Shown in pieces: positions 8,477-16,303 of a DNA stretch of 64,000 nucleotides. Below the pieces are notes generated by a model. It was not told where the DNA came from and did not search any database. It saw only the letters and a program-made list of their open reading frames with translations. A program made the position numbers and the translations under genes. Each line of letters starts with the position of its first letter. Positions within the stretch are counted from its first letter, which is position 1. Source of the DNA: a candidate division WOR-3 bacterium (GTDB lineage Bacteria > Hydrothermota > Hydrothermia > UBA1063); NCBI GenBank assembly GCA_039803545.1, contig JBDRYS010000001.1, positions 561,866-625,865 on the forward strand, given 5' to 3'.

Positions 8477-9352
8477 TTAACCTTTAAAGTTAGTTTGATA
8501 GATAAGTACCGGTATTTTCGCTAATCTTACTACTTTTGCTGAAACAGAGCCTAAAAAAGCCTTTTCCATCCAATCTTTTTCTTCCCTTGCAAGTATTATT
8601 AAATTATATTTCCCTTTCTCCGCAAAATCAACAATCTCGATTCCCGCGTCGGCACCTTCAATCACGTAATATGAGACATCCTTTGCACCGTACTCTGACA
8701 CCAATCTCTTTTCCAGGTTCTTTTTAACCTGTTCAAGGTCACCAAGCATCCAGGTAATCCCTTGCTCTAAATATGGCAAAGGATAAAGCTCGAATACATT
8801 GAGGACCGCCATTTCAACACTAAATTCTTTTTTGAATCCAATGGCAAATTCGTTAAAAGCCTTTTTGGAGGCTTCTGAAAAATCTGCTGCGAAAAGTACC
8901 TTCTTCAAAGAAAATTTGGCTTTTTCTTCTTTAACAACTAAACAGTTTGTCTTGACGCCTTTTATAATGTTGTAGCAAGTGTTTGCAACATGAGTTTTCT
9001 TTGAAGGAATCCCAACTACTACAAGGTCGTATCCCTTTGAAGACTCTTCAACAACTGTCTGGGCAGGTTCTCCCTCAATGAAGATATACTTCGCATGGAT
9101 TCCCCTTTCGTTAAGGGATTCTGTTATCTTCTCAAGTTCCGAGGCCGCCTTTTTCCTGAGCTCCTCTACCTCCGCTTCAAGGGCCTTTACCCTTTCAGGG
9201 ACATCATGAAAAGCAATCATCTCTCTTATTTTAGCTGGGAAAACGTGTATTAACACTATTTGCTTTTTCCCCTGAGTCAGCTCTACAGCATAGTTTAAAG
9301 CGGCCTTCGATGCATCACTAAAATCTATGGGTACAAGAATCTTTTTAAACAT
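8477..9352 (-). CDS. Tandem universal stress protein (UspA family)
   Basis: The 291-residue protein contains two UspA domains. The first begins KKILVPIDFSDASKAALNYA and ends with DLVVVGIPSKKT; the second begins KKVLFAADFSEASKKAFNEFA and ends with LIILAREEKDWMEKAFLGSVSAKV. The second domain keeps a GxxGS-V-like nucleotide loop, while in the first the loop is altered, so ATP binding may be confined to one half. It overlaps the upstream porB gene by eight bases. Linkage to a POR operon suggests a role in energy or redox stress, which is inferred. Confidence 0.88.
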   Translation of the reverse strand: MFKKILVPIDFSDASKAALNYAVELTQGKKQIVLIHVFPAKIREMIAFHDVPERVKALEAEVEELRKKAASELEKITESLNERGIHAKYIFIEGEPAQTVVEESSKGYDLVVVGIPSKKTHVANTCYNIIKGVKTNCLVVKEEKAKFSLKKVLFAADFSEASKKAFNEFAIGFKKEFSVEMAVLNVFELYPLPYLEQGITWMLGDLEQVKKNLEKRLVSEYGAKDVSYYVIEGADAGIEIVDFAEKGKYNLIILAREEKDWMEKAFLGSVSAKVVRLAKIPVLIYQTNFKG

Positions 9353-10310
9353 CTTCCTTTATCCCTTCAATTTCCCTTCTTTTTTCCATGAACTCAAGGA
9401 ACTTCCACCTTTGTTCAATAAACTTCTTGATCTCTTCAATAGCTTCCGGATGATTTAAGAGATGAGCAAACCTAACCTGGGACTTCAAAAATTCCTCAAT
9501 TGGAAGAGGATTTCTCGGCCTGTAGTTTATCTTGTAATAACCGTTTTCAACCTCGTAAAGAGGCCAGAAGCCTGTTTCCACGGCAATTTTTGCAACTTCA
9601 ATACTCTTATTTTCTGGGTAGCCCCAGCCCGGTACACAGGGCGAATAAACGGCGATAAAAGTTGGTCCCTCGATTGAAAGTGCCTTCCGTACCTTTTTCA
9701 CATAGTCATTCCAGTGACTAACCGATGCCTGTGCGACATAAGGCATACCATGAGCTGCCATTATATCTACAATAGGTTTCTTATGCTGCAGTTTCCCAGG
9801 TAACACCTTTCCTGCAGGGGAGGTGGTAGTGCTTGCACCGTAAGGTGTTGAACTTGATCTCTGTATCCCTGTATTCATGTAACCTTCATTGTCGTAAAGA
9901 ATATAGAGGAAATTGTGCCCCCTCTCTACTGCACCCGATAAAGCCTGAAGTCCGATATCATAGGTACCACCGTCGCCCCCAAAGGCAATAAATTTTACCT
10001 TCTTGTCAGATGGAATTTCACCTCTCCTTACAAGGGCCTTGTAGGCAGCTTCTACACCTGAAATTGTAGCCGCCGCATTCTCAAAAGCACTGTGAATCCA
10101 GGGGACAGGCCAGGCACCAAAGGGGAAAATAGAAGTCGTAACTTCCATACACCCCGTAGCATTAGCAACAACCACAGGGTAATCGGAAGCACTTAAAGTC
10201 ATCCTTATAATTGCGGGAAATGGGCACCCTGCACAAGCTCTGTGACCTGATGCAAGTCCTTTATTCCTCTTAGCGAGTTCCTTCAAACTGATAGAAAAAT
10301 TATCAGCCAT
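9345..10310 (-). CDS. porB: 2-oxoacid (pyruvate):ferredoxin oxidoreductase, beta subunit (set 1)
   Basis: This 321-residue subunit binds thiamine diphosphate, as shown by FGGDGGTYDIGLQALSGA and the downstream NEGYMNTG (GDG...N motif). CAGC near residue 26-29 and the cysteine in YSPCVPGWG fit the family's Fe-S ligands. POR converts pyruvate and CoA to acetyl-CoA, CO2 and reduced ferredoxin. The CAGC is followed by PFPA instead of the usual GxP/GG, an unusual variant. It is the last POR gene of the leftward set gamma-delta-alpha-beta. The exact 2-oxoacid cannot be decided from sequence alone. Confidence 0.9.
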   Translation of the reverse strand: MADNFSISLKELAKRNKGLASGHRACAGCPFPAIIRMTLSASDYPVVVANATGCMEVTTSIFPFGAWPVPWIHSAFENAAATISGVEAAYKALVRRGEIPSDKKVKFIAFGGDGGTYDIGLQALSGAVERGHNFLYILYDNEGYMNTGIQRSSSTPYGASTTTSPAGKVLPGKLQHKKPIVDIMAAHGMPYVAQASVSHWNDYVKKVRKALSIEGPTFIAVYSPCVPGWGYPENKSIEVAKIAVETGFWPLYEVENGYYKINYRPRNPLPIEEFLKSQVRFAHLLNHPEAIEEIKKFIEQRWKFLEFMEKRREIEGIKEDV

Positions 10311-10320
10311 TTTCTACCTC

Positions 10321-11508
10321 CTATTCTCTCACACCCACATATTCAACAAAATCTAAAGACTTACCCTCTTTGAGTTCCTTAACCCGATTGATTATATAAA
10401 GGGCATCACTTAGAGGAAAATCCCTACCCCCGAGTCCAAACACAAAATTCATTATCCTTGGTCTTGAATTGAGGTCATAAAGAGCCGACCTTACCTCGTT
10501 GAAAACAGGCCCACCCATCGTATTTACAGAATCTGCCCTGTCCATAACACCAATTGCCTTAACATTCTTAAAGAGTTCCTGGAGCACTTCGAAGGGGAAC
10601 GGTCTGAAGACCTTTAGCCTTACCAACCCCACTTTCTTCCCTTTCTCTCTCATTATATCCACAGCTTCTTTCATAGTTCCTGCCGCCGAGCTCATTACCA
10701 AAATGGCATACTCCGCATCTTCCATCCTGTAAGCCTCAGCAAAAACAGGAAAGTCAAAACCAAAACGCTTGTTATAATCCGTAACAACTTCTTCAATTAC
10801 CGCTTTTGCCTTTCTCATAGCCTCTATCTGTTGTCTTTTGTGTTCGAAATAGTAATCGGGAAGGTCAAGAGGACCTACCATTATTGGGTTTTCATAGTCA
10901 AGAACATTGTACATAGGCTTACGCTTACCAAGGTACTGTCTTACCGCATCGGTATCAAGGGTTTCTACAACTTCCATACCATGACTGATAATGAAACCAT
11001 CGAGGGTTACCATTACCGGCAAATTCACTGTCTCTGCAATTTTAACAGCCTGAATCAGCGAGTGATAACCTTCATTCGCATTTTCGCAGTAAATCTGAAT
11101 CCACCCAGAATCTCTTGAACCCATGGTATCTGAGTGATCACAGTGAATGTTGATCGGTGCAGAAAGGGCCCTATTCACTTCTGCAAGAACTATAGGTAAC
11201 CTAAGAGCTGATGCAATATACAACATCTCATGCATTAAAGCTAATCCCTGTGAGGATGTACCGGTCATAACCCTTGCGCCCGCGGCTGAAGCACCTATAC
11301 ACGCAGACATGGCAGAATGTTCAGATTCCACGGCAACGAATTCAGTATCTACTTCGCCATCTGCCACATATTTTGAGAAAATTTGCACAATTTCAGTAGC
11401 AGGAGTAATGGGATAAGCAGCAACTACATCAGGATTAATCTGCTTCATAGCATAAGCGAAAGCTTCATTCCCAGTTAAAGCCTGTCTTGTTTTCAAAATC
11501 TCAGACAT
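10321..11508 (-). CDS. porA: 2-oxoacid (pyruvate):ferredoxin oxidoreductase, alpha subunit (set 1)
   Basis: The 395-residue alpha subunit starts with LTGNEAFAYAMKQINPDVVAAYPITPATEIVQ, the typical pyrimidine-binding domain, and contains VESEHSAMSACIGASAAGAR. The C-terminal half (VGLVRLKVFRPFPFEVLQELF) matches the transketolase C-terminal-like domain. It acts with the beta subunit at the thiamine diphosphate site. The start follows an AGGAG-type site inside the end of the delta gene region, and delta ends immediately before it with no gap. It is clearly related to the alpha subunit encoded at 14208-15365 but differs through much of its length. Confidence 0.92.
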   Translation of the reverse strand: MSEILKTRQALTGNEAFAYAMKQINPDVVAAYPITPATEIVQIFSKYVADGEVDTEFVAVESEHSAMSACIGASAAGARVMTGTSSQGLALMHEMLYIASALRLPIVLAEVNRALSAPINIHCDHSDTMGSRDSGWIQIYCENANEGYHSLIQAVKIAETVNLPVMVTLDGFIISHGMEVVETLDTDAVRQYLGKRKPMYNVLDYENPIMVGPLDLPDYYFEHKRQQIEAMRKAKAVIEEVVTDYNKRFGFDFPVFAEAYRMEDAEYAILVMSSAAGTMKEAVDIMREKGKKVGLVRLKVFRPFPFEVLQELFKNVKAIGVMDRADSVNTMGGPVFNEVRSALYDLNSRPRIMNFVFGLGGRDFPLSDALYIINRVKELKEGKSLDFVEYVGVRE

Positions 11509-11808
11509 TTACAACTCCTCCTTTTCCATATGGATGGCCTTCACCTTTGGCGGACATACCTCTGCACAAATTCCGCACCCCTTGCAGTAGTCATAATTAA
11601 TTCCTGAAACCTTAGGCTCGCCATTTACTTCTCTCAAGATTATGGCAGAATCGGGACAATACAACCAGCACAGAAAACAATTTGTGCATTTGTTGGGATC
11701 CCAGACAGGTTTTTGCGTTCTCCAGCTACCTGTTTTTAGCTCCTGGGATGTCGGAACGTTTTTAATAATTCCACCCTCCGGTAATTCTTTCCATCCTTTC
11801 TTTTTCAT
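11509..11808 (-). CDS. porD: 2-oxoacid:ferredoxin oxidoreductase, delta (2x4Fe-4S) subunit (set 1)
   Basis: This 99-residue ferredoxin-like subunit has two 4Fe-4S motifs, CTNCFLCWLYCP and CKGCGICAEVCP, separated by about 25 residues. It passes electrons from the catalytic alpha/beta subunits to ferredoxin. It keeps the short N-terminal GSWRTQKPVWDPNKC lead typical of POR delta chains. It overlaps gamma by four bases (ATGA) and is directly followed by alpha. It is an ordinary stand-alone delta, unlike the fused one of set 2. Confidence 0.93.
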   Translation of the reverse strand: MKKKGWKELPEGGIIKNVPTSQELKTGSWRTQKPVWDPNKCTNCFLCWLYCPDSAIILREVNGEPKVSGINYDYCKGCGICAEVCPPKVKAIHMEKEEL

Positions 11809-12365
11809 AACCCCTTGACCTCCTGATAGGCCTTACGTATGGCCTTTATATTACCTTCTACCACCTGAGGTTTATACTTCATCTTTAATCTCGATTCAAC
11901 AGCTTCAATAAATTTTTCAAAATCCATAAGATTTAACACCCGCATCAAAGCGCCAAGCATTGGTGTATTAGGGAGATTTCGACCGAGAATTTCTTCCGAG
12001 ATACCTGAGGCATCCACCGTGTAAACCTTGCCTGGAAGACCATACTTTTCCTTGATAACCTTAGGATCCAAAGAGGAATTCACAATAAAAACAGTATTCT
12101 CATCAGTTCCCTCTTTAACTTGGTCAGTAGCGAGTAATGTGGGATCCAGCACGCAAACCGCCTGGGGATTTTGAACACCATAGTGAATTCTAATAGGCTT
12201 AGTATCAATGCGATTATAAGCAGTTACTGGTGCTCCTCTTCTTTCTGGACCGTATTCGGGGAACGCCTGAACATACATACCTGCATGCATCATGGCCTCC
12301 CCAAAAAGCAAAGCTGCCGTCTTGGCTCCTAATCCCCCTCTTCCATGCCACCTAATTTCAACCAT
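11805..12365 (-). CDS. porG: 2-oxoacid:ferredoxin oxidoreductase, gamma subunit (set 1)
   Basis: The 186-residue gamma subunit shows the family start EIRWHGRGGLGAKTAA, then FPEYGPERRGAPVTAYNRI and the LGRNLPNTPMLGAL segment. Gamma subunits complete the POR complex and help hold it together. It is the first gene of the leftward operon gamma-delta-alpha-beta-usp, possibly running on to tRNA-Gly and recJ. AAAGGAG precedes the ATG. The divergent gamma of set 2 starts 156 bases away and shares the RGAP block. Confidence 0.93.
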   Translation of the reverse strand: MVEIRWHGRGGLGAKTAALLFGEAMMHAGMYVQAFPEYGPERRGAPVTAYNRIDTKPIRIHYGVQNPQAVCVLDPTLLATDQVKEGTDENTVFIVNSSLDPKVIKEKYGLPGKVYTVDASGISEEILGRNLPNTPMLGALMRVLNLMDFEKFIEAVESRLKMKYKPQVVEGNIKAIRKAYQEVKGL

Positions 12366-12390
12366 TTCTACTCCTTTGTTACTTGCAATG

Positions 12391-12419
12391 ATTATAAACC
12401 CAAATACGCGAAAAAAATA
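12391..12419 (-). promoter_or_regulatory. Probable promoter of POR set 1
   Basis: A TATAAT lies on the minus strand at 12396-12391, about 26 bases before the ATG at 12365 and upstream of the AAAGGAG ribosome site. The matching -35 region (TATTTT) is poor, so an activator or an alternative -35 may be used. Confidence 0.4.
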
Positions 12420-12469
12420 AACTTATAAAGTGCTACTTTTTGCTGCAGATAGGTATACACCTCAATCAA

Positions 12470-12498
12470 TTGAATACACAACGTTTTGGGATTAAACT
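12470..12498 (+). promoter_or_regulatory. Probable promoter of POR set 2 operon
   Basis: TTGAAT (12470-12475), a 17-base spacer and TAAACT (12493-12498) place the transcript start near 12505, just ahead of AGGAGG and the ATG at 12522. The spacing is ideal and the hexamers are moderate. Confidence 0.5.
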
Positions 12499-12521
12499 AT
12501 TTTTAAATCAAGGAGGGCTCG

Positions 12522-13085
12522 ATGGTTGAAATACGGACCCATGGAAGGGGTGGACAGGGCGCAGTCATAGCTTCAAAAATCATCGCTGATGCAGCTTTCA
12601 GGGTTGGTAAGTACGCTCAATCCTTTCCCCAATTCGGGGTGGAAAGAAGAGGAGCCCCTGTAGTAGCTTTCACAAGGATAGCCGAAAAAGAAGATGAGCT
12701 ACCGGTTCGGTCAAATATTTATGAACCAGATCACATAATCGTTCTTGACCCTACTCTTCTTACAATTCCAGATACCTTTGCAGGCCTTAAAGAAGGCGGT
12801 TGGATTATAGTTAATACTCCTGAAGACCCAGAAAAACTTGACATCCCTGACAAATTTAGAGTTGCTACCGTAGACGCCACAGCAATAGCCCTAAAATATG
12901 GACTCGGTTCTAAGGCCCAACCTATAGTAAATACCGCAATACTCGGTGCATTTTCGAGGGTTCTGGAATCTTTGATCCCACTCCAAGCCATATTAGAATC
13001 GATACCCGAGGAAGTACCTATAAAGCCTGAAGCTAATCAAAAGGCATGCGAAGAAGCATACAATTTGACTAAGATTAGAAAATAA
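12522..13085 (+). CDS. porG: 2-oxoacid:ferredoxin oxidoreductase, gamma subunit (set 2)
   Basis: The 187-residue protein begins EIRTHGRGGQGAVIASKIIAD and has FPQFGVERRGAPVVAFTRI plus LGAFSRVLESL, all marks of POR gamma. The ATG at 12522 follows AGGAGG at good spacing. It opens the rightward operon gamma, fused delta, alpha, beta, M18 peptidase and DASS transporter. It resembles the set 1 gamma in the RGAP region but is not a recent copy: most positions differ. Confidence 0.93.
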   Translation: MVEIRTHGRGGQGAVIASKIIADAAFRVGKYAQSFPQFGVERRGAPVVAFTRIAEKEDELPVRSNIYEPDHIIVLDPTLLTIPDTFAGLKEGGWIIVNTPEDPEKLDIPDKFRVATVDATAIALKYGLGSKAQPIVNTAILGAFSRVLESLIPLQAILESIPEEVPIKPEANQKACEEAYNLTKIRK

Positions 13086-13094
13086 GGAGGCTTC

Positions 13095-14195
13095 ATGGAC
13101 GTTAAACCCATTAAAGTTAACTCCATAAACGATCTTCCAGAAGCCCCGGTTTCCCAAGGTATTACCCTTGTCCGAAAAACGGGGAGCTGGAAGAACGTAA
13201 GACCTGTCGTAGGTGAACGCAGTGCACCCTGCGAAAATGCATGCCCCTTAAAAATAAGAATCCCCAAGTTTATAGATTATCTTACAAAAAAAGAGCCGGA
13301 AAAGGCAGCGTTAGAGATTTTAAAGTGGAATCCATTCCCAAGCATAACGGGAAGACTTTGCCCAGCAAAATGTGAAACTGGTTGCAACAGGAACAAATAC
13401 GACGAAAAAATATCAATAAGGGAACTCGAGAGATTCCTTGGAGACCTCATATTAGAAAAGAAAAAAATCGAAGTGAAAAGCCAGAAAAAAACGAAAGTAG
13501 CGGTTCTTGGAACATCAACCTCTTTAATGGGCACTGCATACAGGCTCCGCGAAAACGGTTTCGAGGTGACAATTTTTGCTAAAGGACAAAGCCTATTTAG
13601 TGATGAAAAAGAGAGCATCCCAGGGGAAATTCTCCAAAAAGAAGAGCAAGTATTGATTAACGCAAAGATTGAACTAATAGCCGATAAGCCGCCCTCCATT
13701 TCAGAGCTAAAAGCCTCATTCAATTACATTGTAACTTCTGCAGAAGATGCCCCAGAGGTAAACGTCGTTGATCCAAAGGTAGGAAAAACCAACGACGAAA
13801 AGGTTTTCATAGTTGCAGAAGATCAAGACATCTCAAGAAGCATAAAGAACGGGCTGACGGTAGCGAATTTTATAACCTCTTTGGACGAAGGGAAAGAGTT
13901 TCAGGAAGAAAAACTCCCTCGGGTTGTCTCTTTTAAAGAAGTTATTACCGACTATTTCAACCACGAAACAGCGGTCAAAGAAATAAAAACCATTGAAGAC
14001 GCGATAAAAGAAGGTCTGAGGTGCTTTTCCTGTGGAACCTGCAACTCCTGTGGAAATTGTTACGTATTTTGTCCTGACAACGCCGTTAAGTGGATCGACA
14101 ACTTTCCGTCTTTTGACTACGACTACTGCAAAGGTTGCGGCGTTTGTGTAAACGAATGCCCGAGGGGCGTTCTTGAACTTATTCCAGAAAAATAA
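13095..14195 (+). CDS. porD: POR delta subunit fused to a reduced GltD-like module (set 2)
   Basis: This 366-residue protein is an unusual delta chain. After a delta-like lead (about 1-45) comes a GltD-type cysteine domain with CENACP and CPAKCETGC (about 45-105). Next is a Rossmann-like segment starting KVAVLGTSTSLMGTAYRL (about 135-150). The usual GxGxxG glycines are lost there, so FAD binding is doubtful, and the second nucleotide-binding half of GltD is missing. The C-terminus holds two ferredoxin motifs, CGTCNSCGNCYVFCP and CKGCGVCVNECP. It probably feeds electrons in or out of the POR complex through extra clusters. Spacing to gamma and alpha is 9-12 bases, each with a ribosome site. 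Confidence 0.85.
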   Translation: MDVKPIKVNSINDLPEAPVSQGITLVRKTGSWKNVRPVVGERSAPCENACPLKIRIPKFIDYLTKKEPEKAALEILKWNPFPSITGRLCPAKCETGCNRNKYDEKISIRELERFLGDLILEKKKIEVKSQKKTKVAVLGTSTSLMGTAYRLRENGFEVTIFAKGQSLFSDEKESIPGEILQKEEQVLINAKIELIADKPPSISELKASFNYIVTSAEDAPEVNVVDPKVGKTNDEKVFIVAEDQDISRSIKNGLTVANFITSLDEGKEFQEEKLPRVVSFKEVITDYFNHETAVKEIKTIEDAIKEGLRCFSCGTCNSCGNCYVFCPDNAVKWIDNFPSFDYDYCKGCGVCVNECPRGVLELIPEK

Positions 14196-14207
14196 GGGAG
14201 GACCTTT

Positions 14208-15365
14208 ATGTCCATTAAAAAAGTGTTAACAGGAAACCACGCAATCTCATATGGAGCGATGGTTTCAAGGGTCCAGGTAATCTCTGCGTATCCCATCACA
14301 CCTCAGACACAGGTAGTGGAACTCTTATCAGAAATGGTGGCGGATGGCATTTTAGATGCCATTTTTGTGAATGTCGAATCTGAACACTCCGCCATGTCTG
14401 CCTGCGTCTCGGCCTCAGCTGCCGGAGCAAGGGCATTCACAGCCACTTCAGCTCAAGGCCTTGCACTAATGCACGAAATGCTCCATTGGGCAGCGGGAGC
14501 AAGGCTGCCCATAGTACTCGCAGAGATAAACAGGGCAATGGCTCCTCCGTGGTCCATCTGGACAGATCAAAACGATTCACTTTCGCAAAGAGATACAGGC
14601 TGGATGCAAATTTATGTGGAATCCAACCAGGAAGCCTTTGACAGCGTAATCCTTGCATACAAAGTTGCAGAACAGGTCTATCTCCCCTGTATGGTGGTCC
14701 TTGACGCCTTTGTCCTTTCCCACACGTCAGAGCCCGTTGAAATTTATGATCAGGAAAAGGTGGATGAGTTTCTTCCGCCCTACAAACCCATGGTAGCAAT
14801 AGAACCTGGAAAGACTTTTGGGTATGGTGCTCTTGCTGCTCCGGACACCTACATGGAATTCCGGTATAAAATGCAGAAAGCAATGGAAAAAGCCATAACA
14901 CTCTTCGAAAAAGAAGGAAAACTCTTTGGAGAGATGTTTGGTAGGACTTACGGACTTGTAGAAGAGTACATGATGGACGATGCAGACTACGTCATCGTAA
15001 CCGTTGGGGCTACGACATCGACAGCAAGAGTAGCCATTCAGGAACTCAGGAAACAGGGAGAGAAAGTTGGCCTTTTAAAACTCAGAGTCATAAGGCCATT
15101 CCCATTCGATAAAGTTCGAGAAGTACTTAAAGGCAGGAAGAAAGTCGCAGTTCTTGACAGAAATATCTCCTTTGGCCATCACGGAATTTTCTACCAGGAA
15201 ATTAAATCTGCACTCTATCCACTCAAAGAAAGGCCACAAGTTTATGGCTACATTGCGGGATTAGGCGGAAGGGACATTACGGTAAAGGACTTCATCGATA
15301 TCTACCACGACATGAAAAATCGCGAAGATATGGTAGAAATAATCTGGAAGGGGGTAAAACTATGA
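14208..15365 (+). CDS. porA: 2-oxoacid (pyruvate):ferredoxin oxidoreductase, alpha subunit (set 2)
   Basis: The 385-residue alpha subunit starts LTGNHAISYGAMVSRVQVISAYPITPQTQ and carries VESEHSAMSACVSASAAGAR and TSAQGLALMHEMLHW, the pyrimidine-binding domain of POR alpha. The C-terminal domain includes VGLLKLRVIRPFPFDKVREVL. It pairs with the beta gene that overlaps its stop by four bases (ATGA). GGGAGG precedes the start. Substrate could be pyruvate or another 2-oxoacid. Confidence 0.92.
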   Translation: MSIKKVLTGNHAISYGAMVSRVQVISAYPITPQTQVVELLSEMVADGILDAIFVNVESEHSAMSACVSASAAGARAFTATSAQGLALMHEMLHWAAGARLPIVLAEINRAMAPPWSIWTDQNDSLSQRDTGWMQIYVESNQEAFDSVILAYKVAEQVYLPCMVVLDAFVLSHTSEPVEIYDQEKVDEFLPPYKPMVAIEPGKTFGYGALAAPDTYMEFRYKMQKAMEKAITLFEKEGKLFGEMFGRTYGLVEEYMMDDADYVIVTVGATTSTARVAIQELRKQGEKVGLLKLRVIRPFPFDKVREVLKGRKKVAVLDRNISFGHHGIFYQEIKSALYPLKERPQVYGYIAGLGGRDITVKDFIDIYHDMKNREDMVEIIWKGVKL

Positions 15366-16294
15366 TAATGAAAAACTGGAACATTCCACAGGATGAATTG
15401 TTATACAGTGGACATGCCGCATGCCAGGGCTGTGGTGGTGCTCTCGCAATGCGGTTGGCTTTAAAAGCCATCGGAGAAAACGCGGTTGCAACAATTCCTG
15501 CATGCTGTTGGACGATTATTTCCGGAGATGTGCTTTATCACGCTTTAAAAATACCCGTTTTCCATACAGCCTTTGAAACCGCGGCGATTTCCGCCACAGG
15601 GTTAAAAGCCGGTTTGACAATGAGAGGCTTTAAAGACACTACGGTTTTTGCCTGGGCGGGAGATGGTGGGACCTTCGATATTGGGATTCAGGCAATATCT
15701 GGTGCTGCAGAGAGAAATGAAGATATAATCTATTTTGTTTACGATAATGAAGCTTACATGAACACAGGAATTCAGAGGTCCAGTGCGACCCCATGGGGTG
15801 CCTGGACGACTACAACTCCTGTAAAACATCCAGAAGACAAGCCAAAGAAAAACATTGATGAGATCCTGGCTGCTCACAAAATACCTTATTTAGCAACCGT
15901 TAATGTTGCATACCCGGAGGACTTCATAAGAAAGGTGAAAAAAGCCAAAGAGATCAAAGGTTTCAGATTCATCCACATCTTCGCTCCATGTCCCCCAGGG
16001 TGGAAAATGCCATCAGATATAAGCATTCAAGTGGCACGACTCGCGACACAAACCGGCGTTTTTCCATTGTACGAAGTCGAAAATGGGAAAAATTACACAA
16101 TAAACTACTTACCACCGAAGAAACTCCCGGTTATCGAATACCTAAAGCTTCAGGGTAGATTCAAACACCTTAACGAATCCCAGGTTGAGTACATCCAGCA
16201 AATGGTTGACGAAAATCTGGAAACCCTCCTCAAAAAGCATGAATTAACCCACGGCACGCTTGAAAACATCCCGAGACCAGAATTTTATAAGTGA
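15362..16294 (+). CDS. porB: 2-oxoacid (pyruvate):ferredoxin oxidoreductase, beta subunit (set 2)
   Basis: The 310-residue subunit has AGDGGTFDIGIQAISGA with NEAYMNTGIQ for thiamine diphosphate binding, CQGCGG near residue 22-26 and CPPGW later as cluster cysteines. It differs from the set 1 beta at the first cluster (CQGCGG versus CAGCPF). The ATG at 15362 overlaps the alpha stop. A second ATG six bases on (MKNWNIP) is an alternative start. It catalyses decarboxylation with alpha and sends electrons through delta. Confidence 0.92.
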   Translation: MIMKNWNIPQDELLYSGHAACQGCGGALAMRLALKAIGENAVATIPACCWTIISGDVLYHALKIPVFHTAFETAAISATGLKAGLTMRGFKDTTVFAWAGDGGTFDIGIQAISGAAERNEDIIYFVYDNEAYMNTGIQRSSATPWGAWTTTTPVKHPEDKPKKNIDEILAAHKIPYLATVNVAYPEDFIRKVKKAKEIKGFRFIHIFAPCPPGWKMPSDISIQVARLATQTGVFPLYEVENGKNYTINYLPPKKLPVIEYLKLQGRFKHLNESQVEYIQQMVDENLETLLKKHELTHGTLENIPRPEFYK

Positions 16295-16303
16295 GGAGAC
16301 ATT

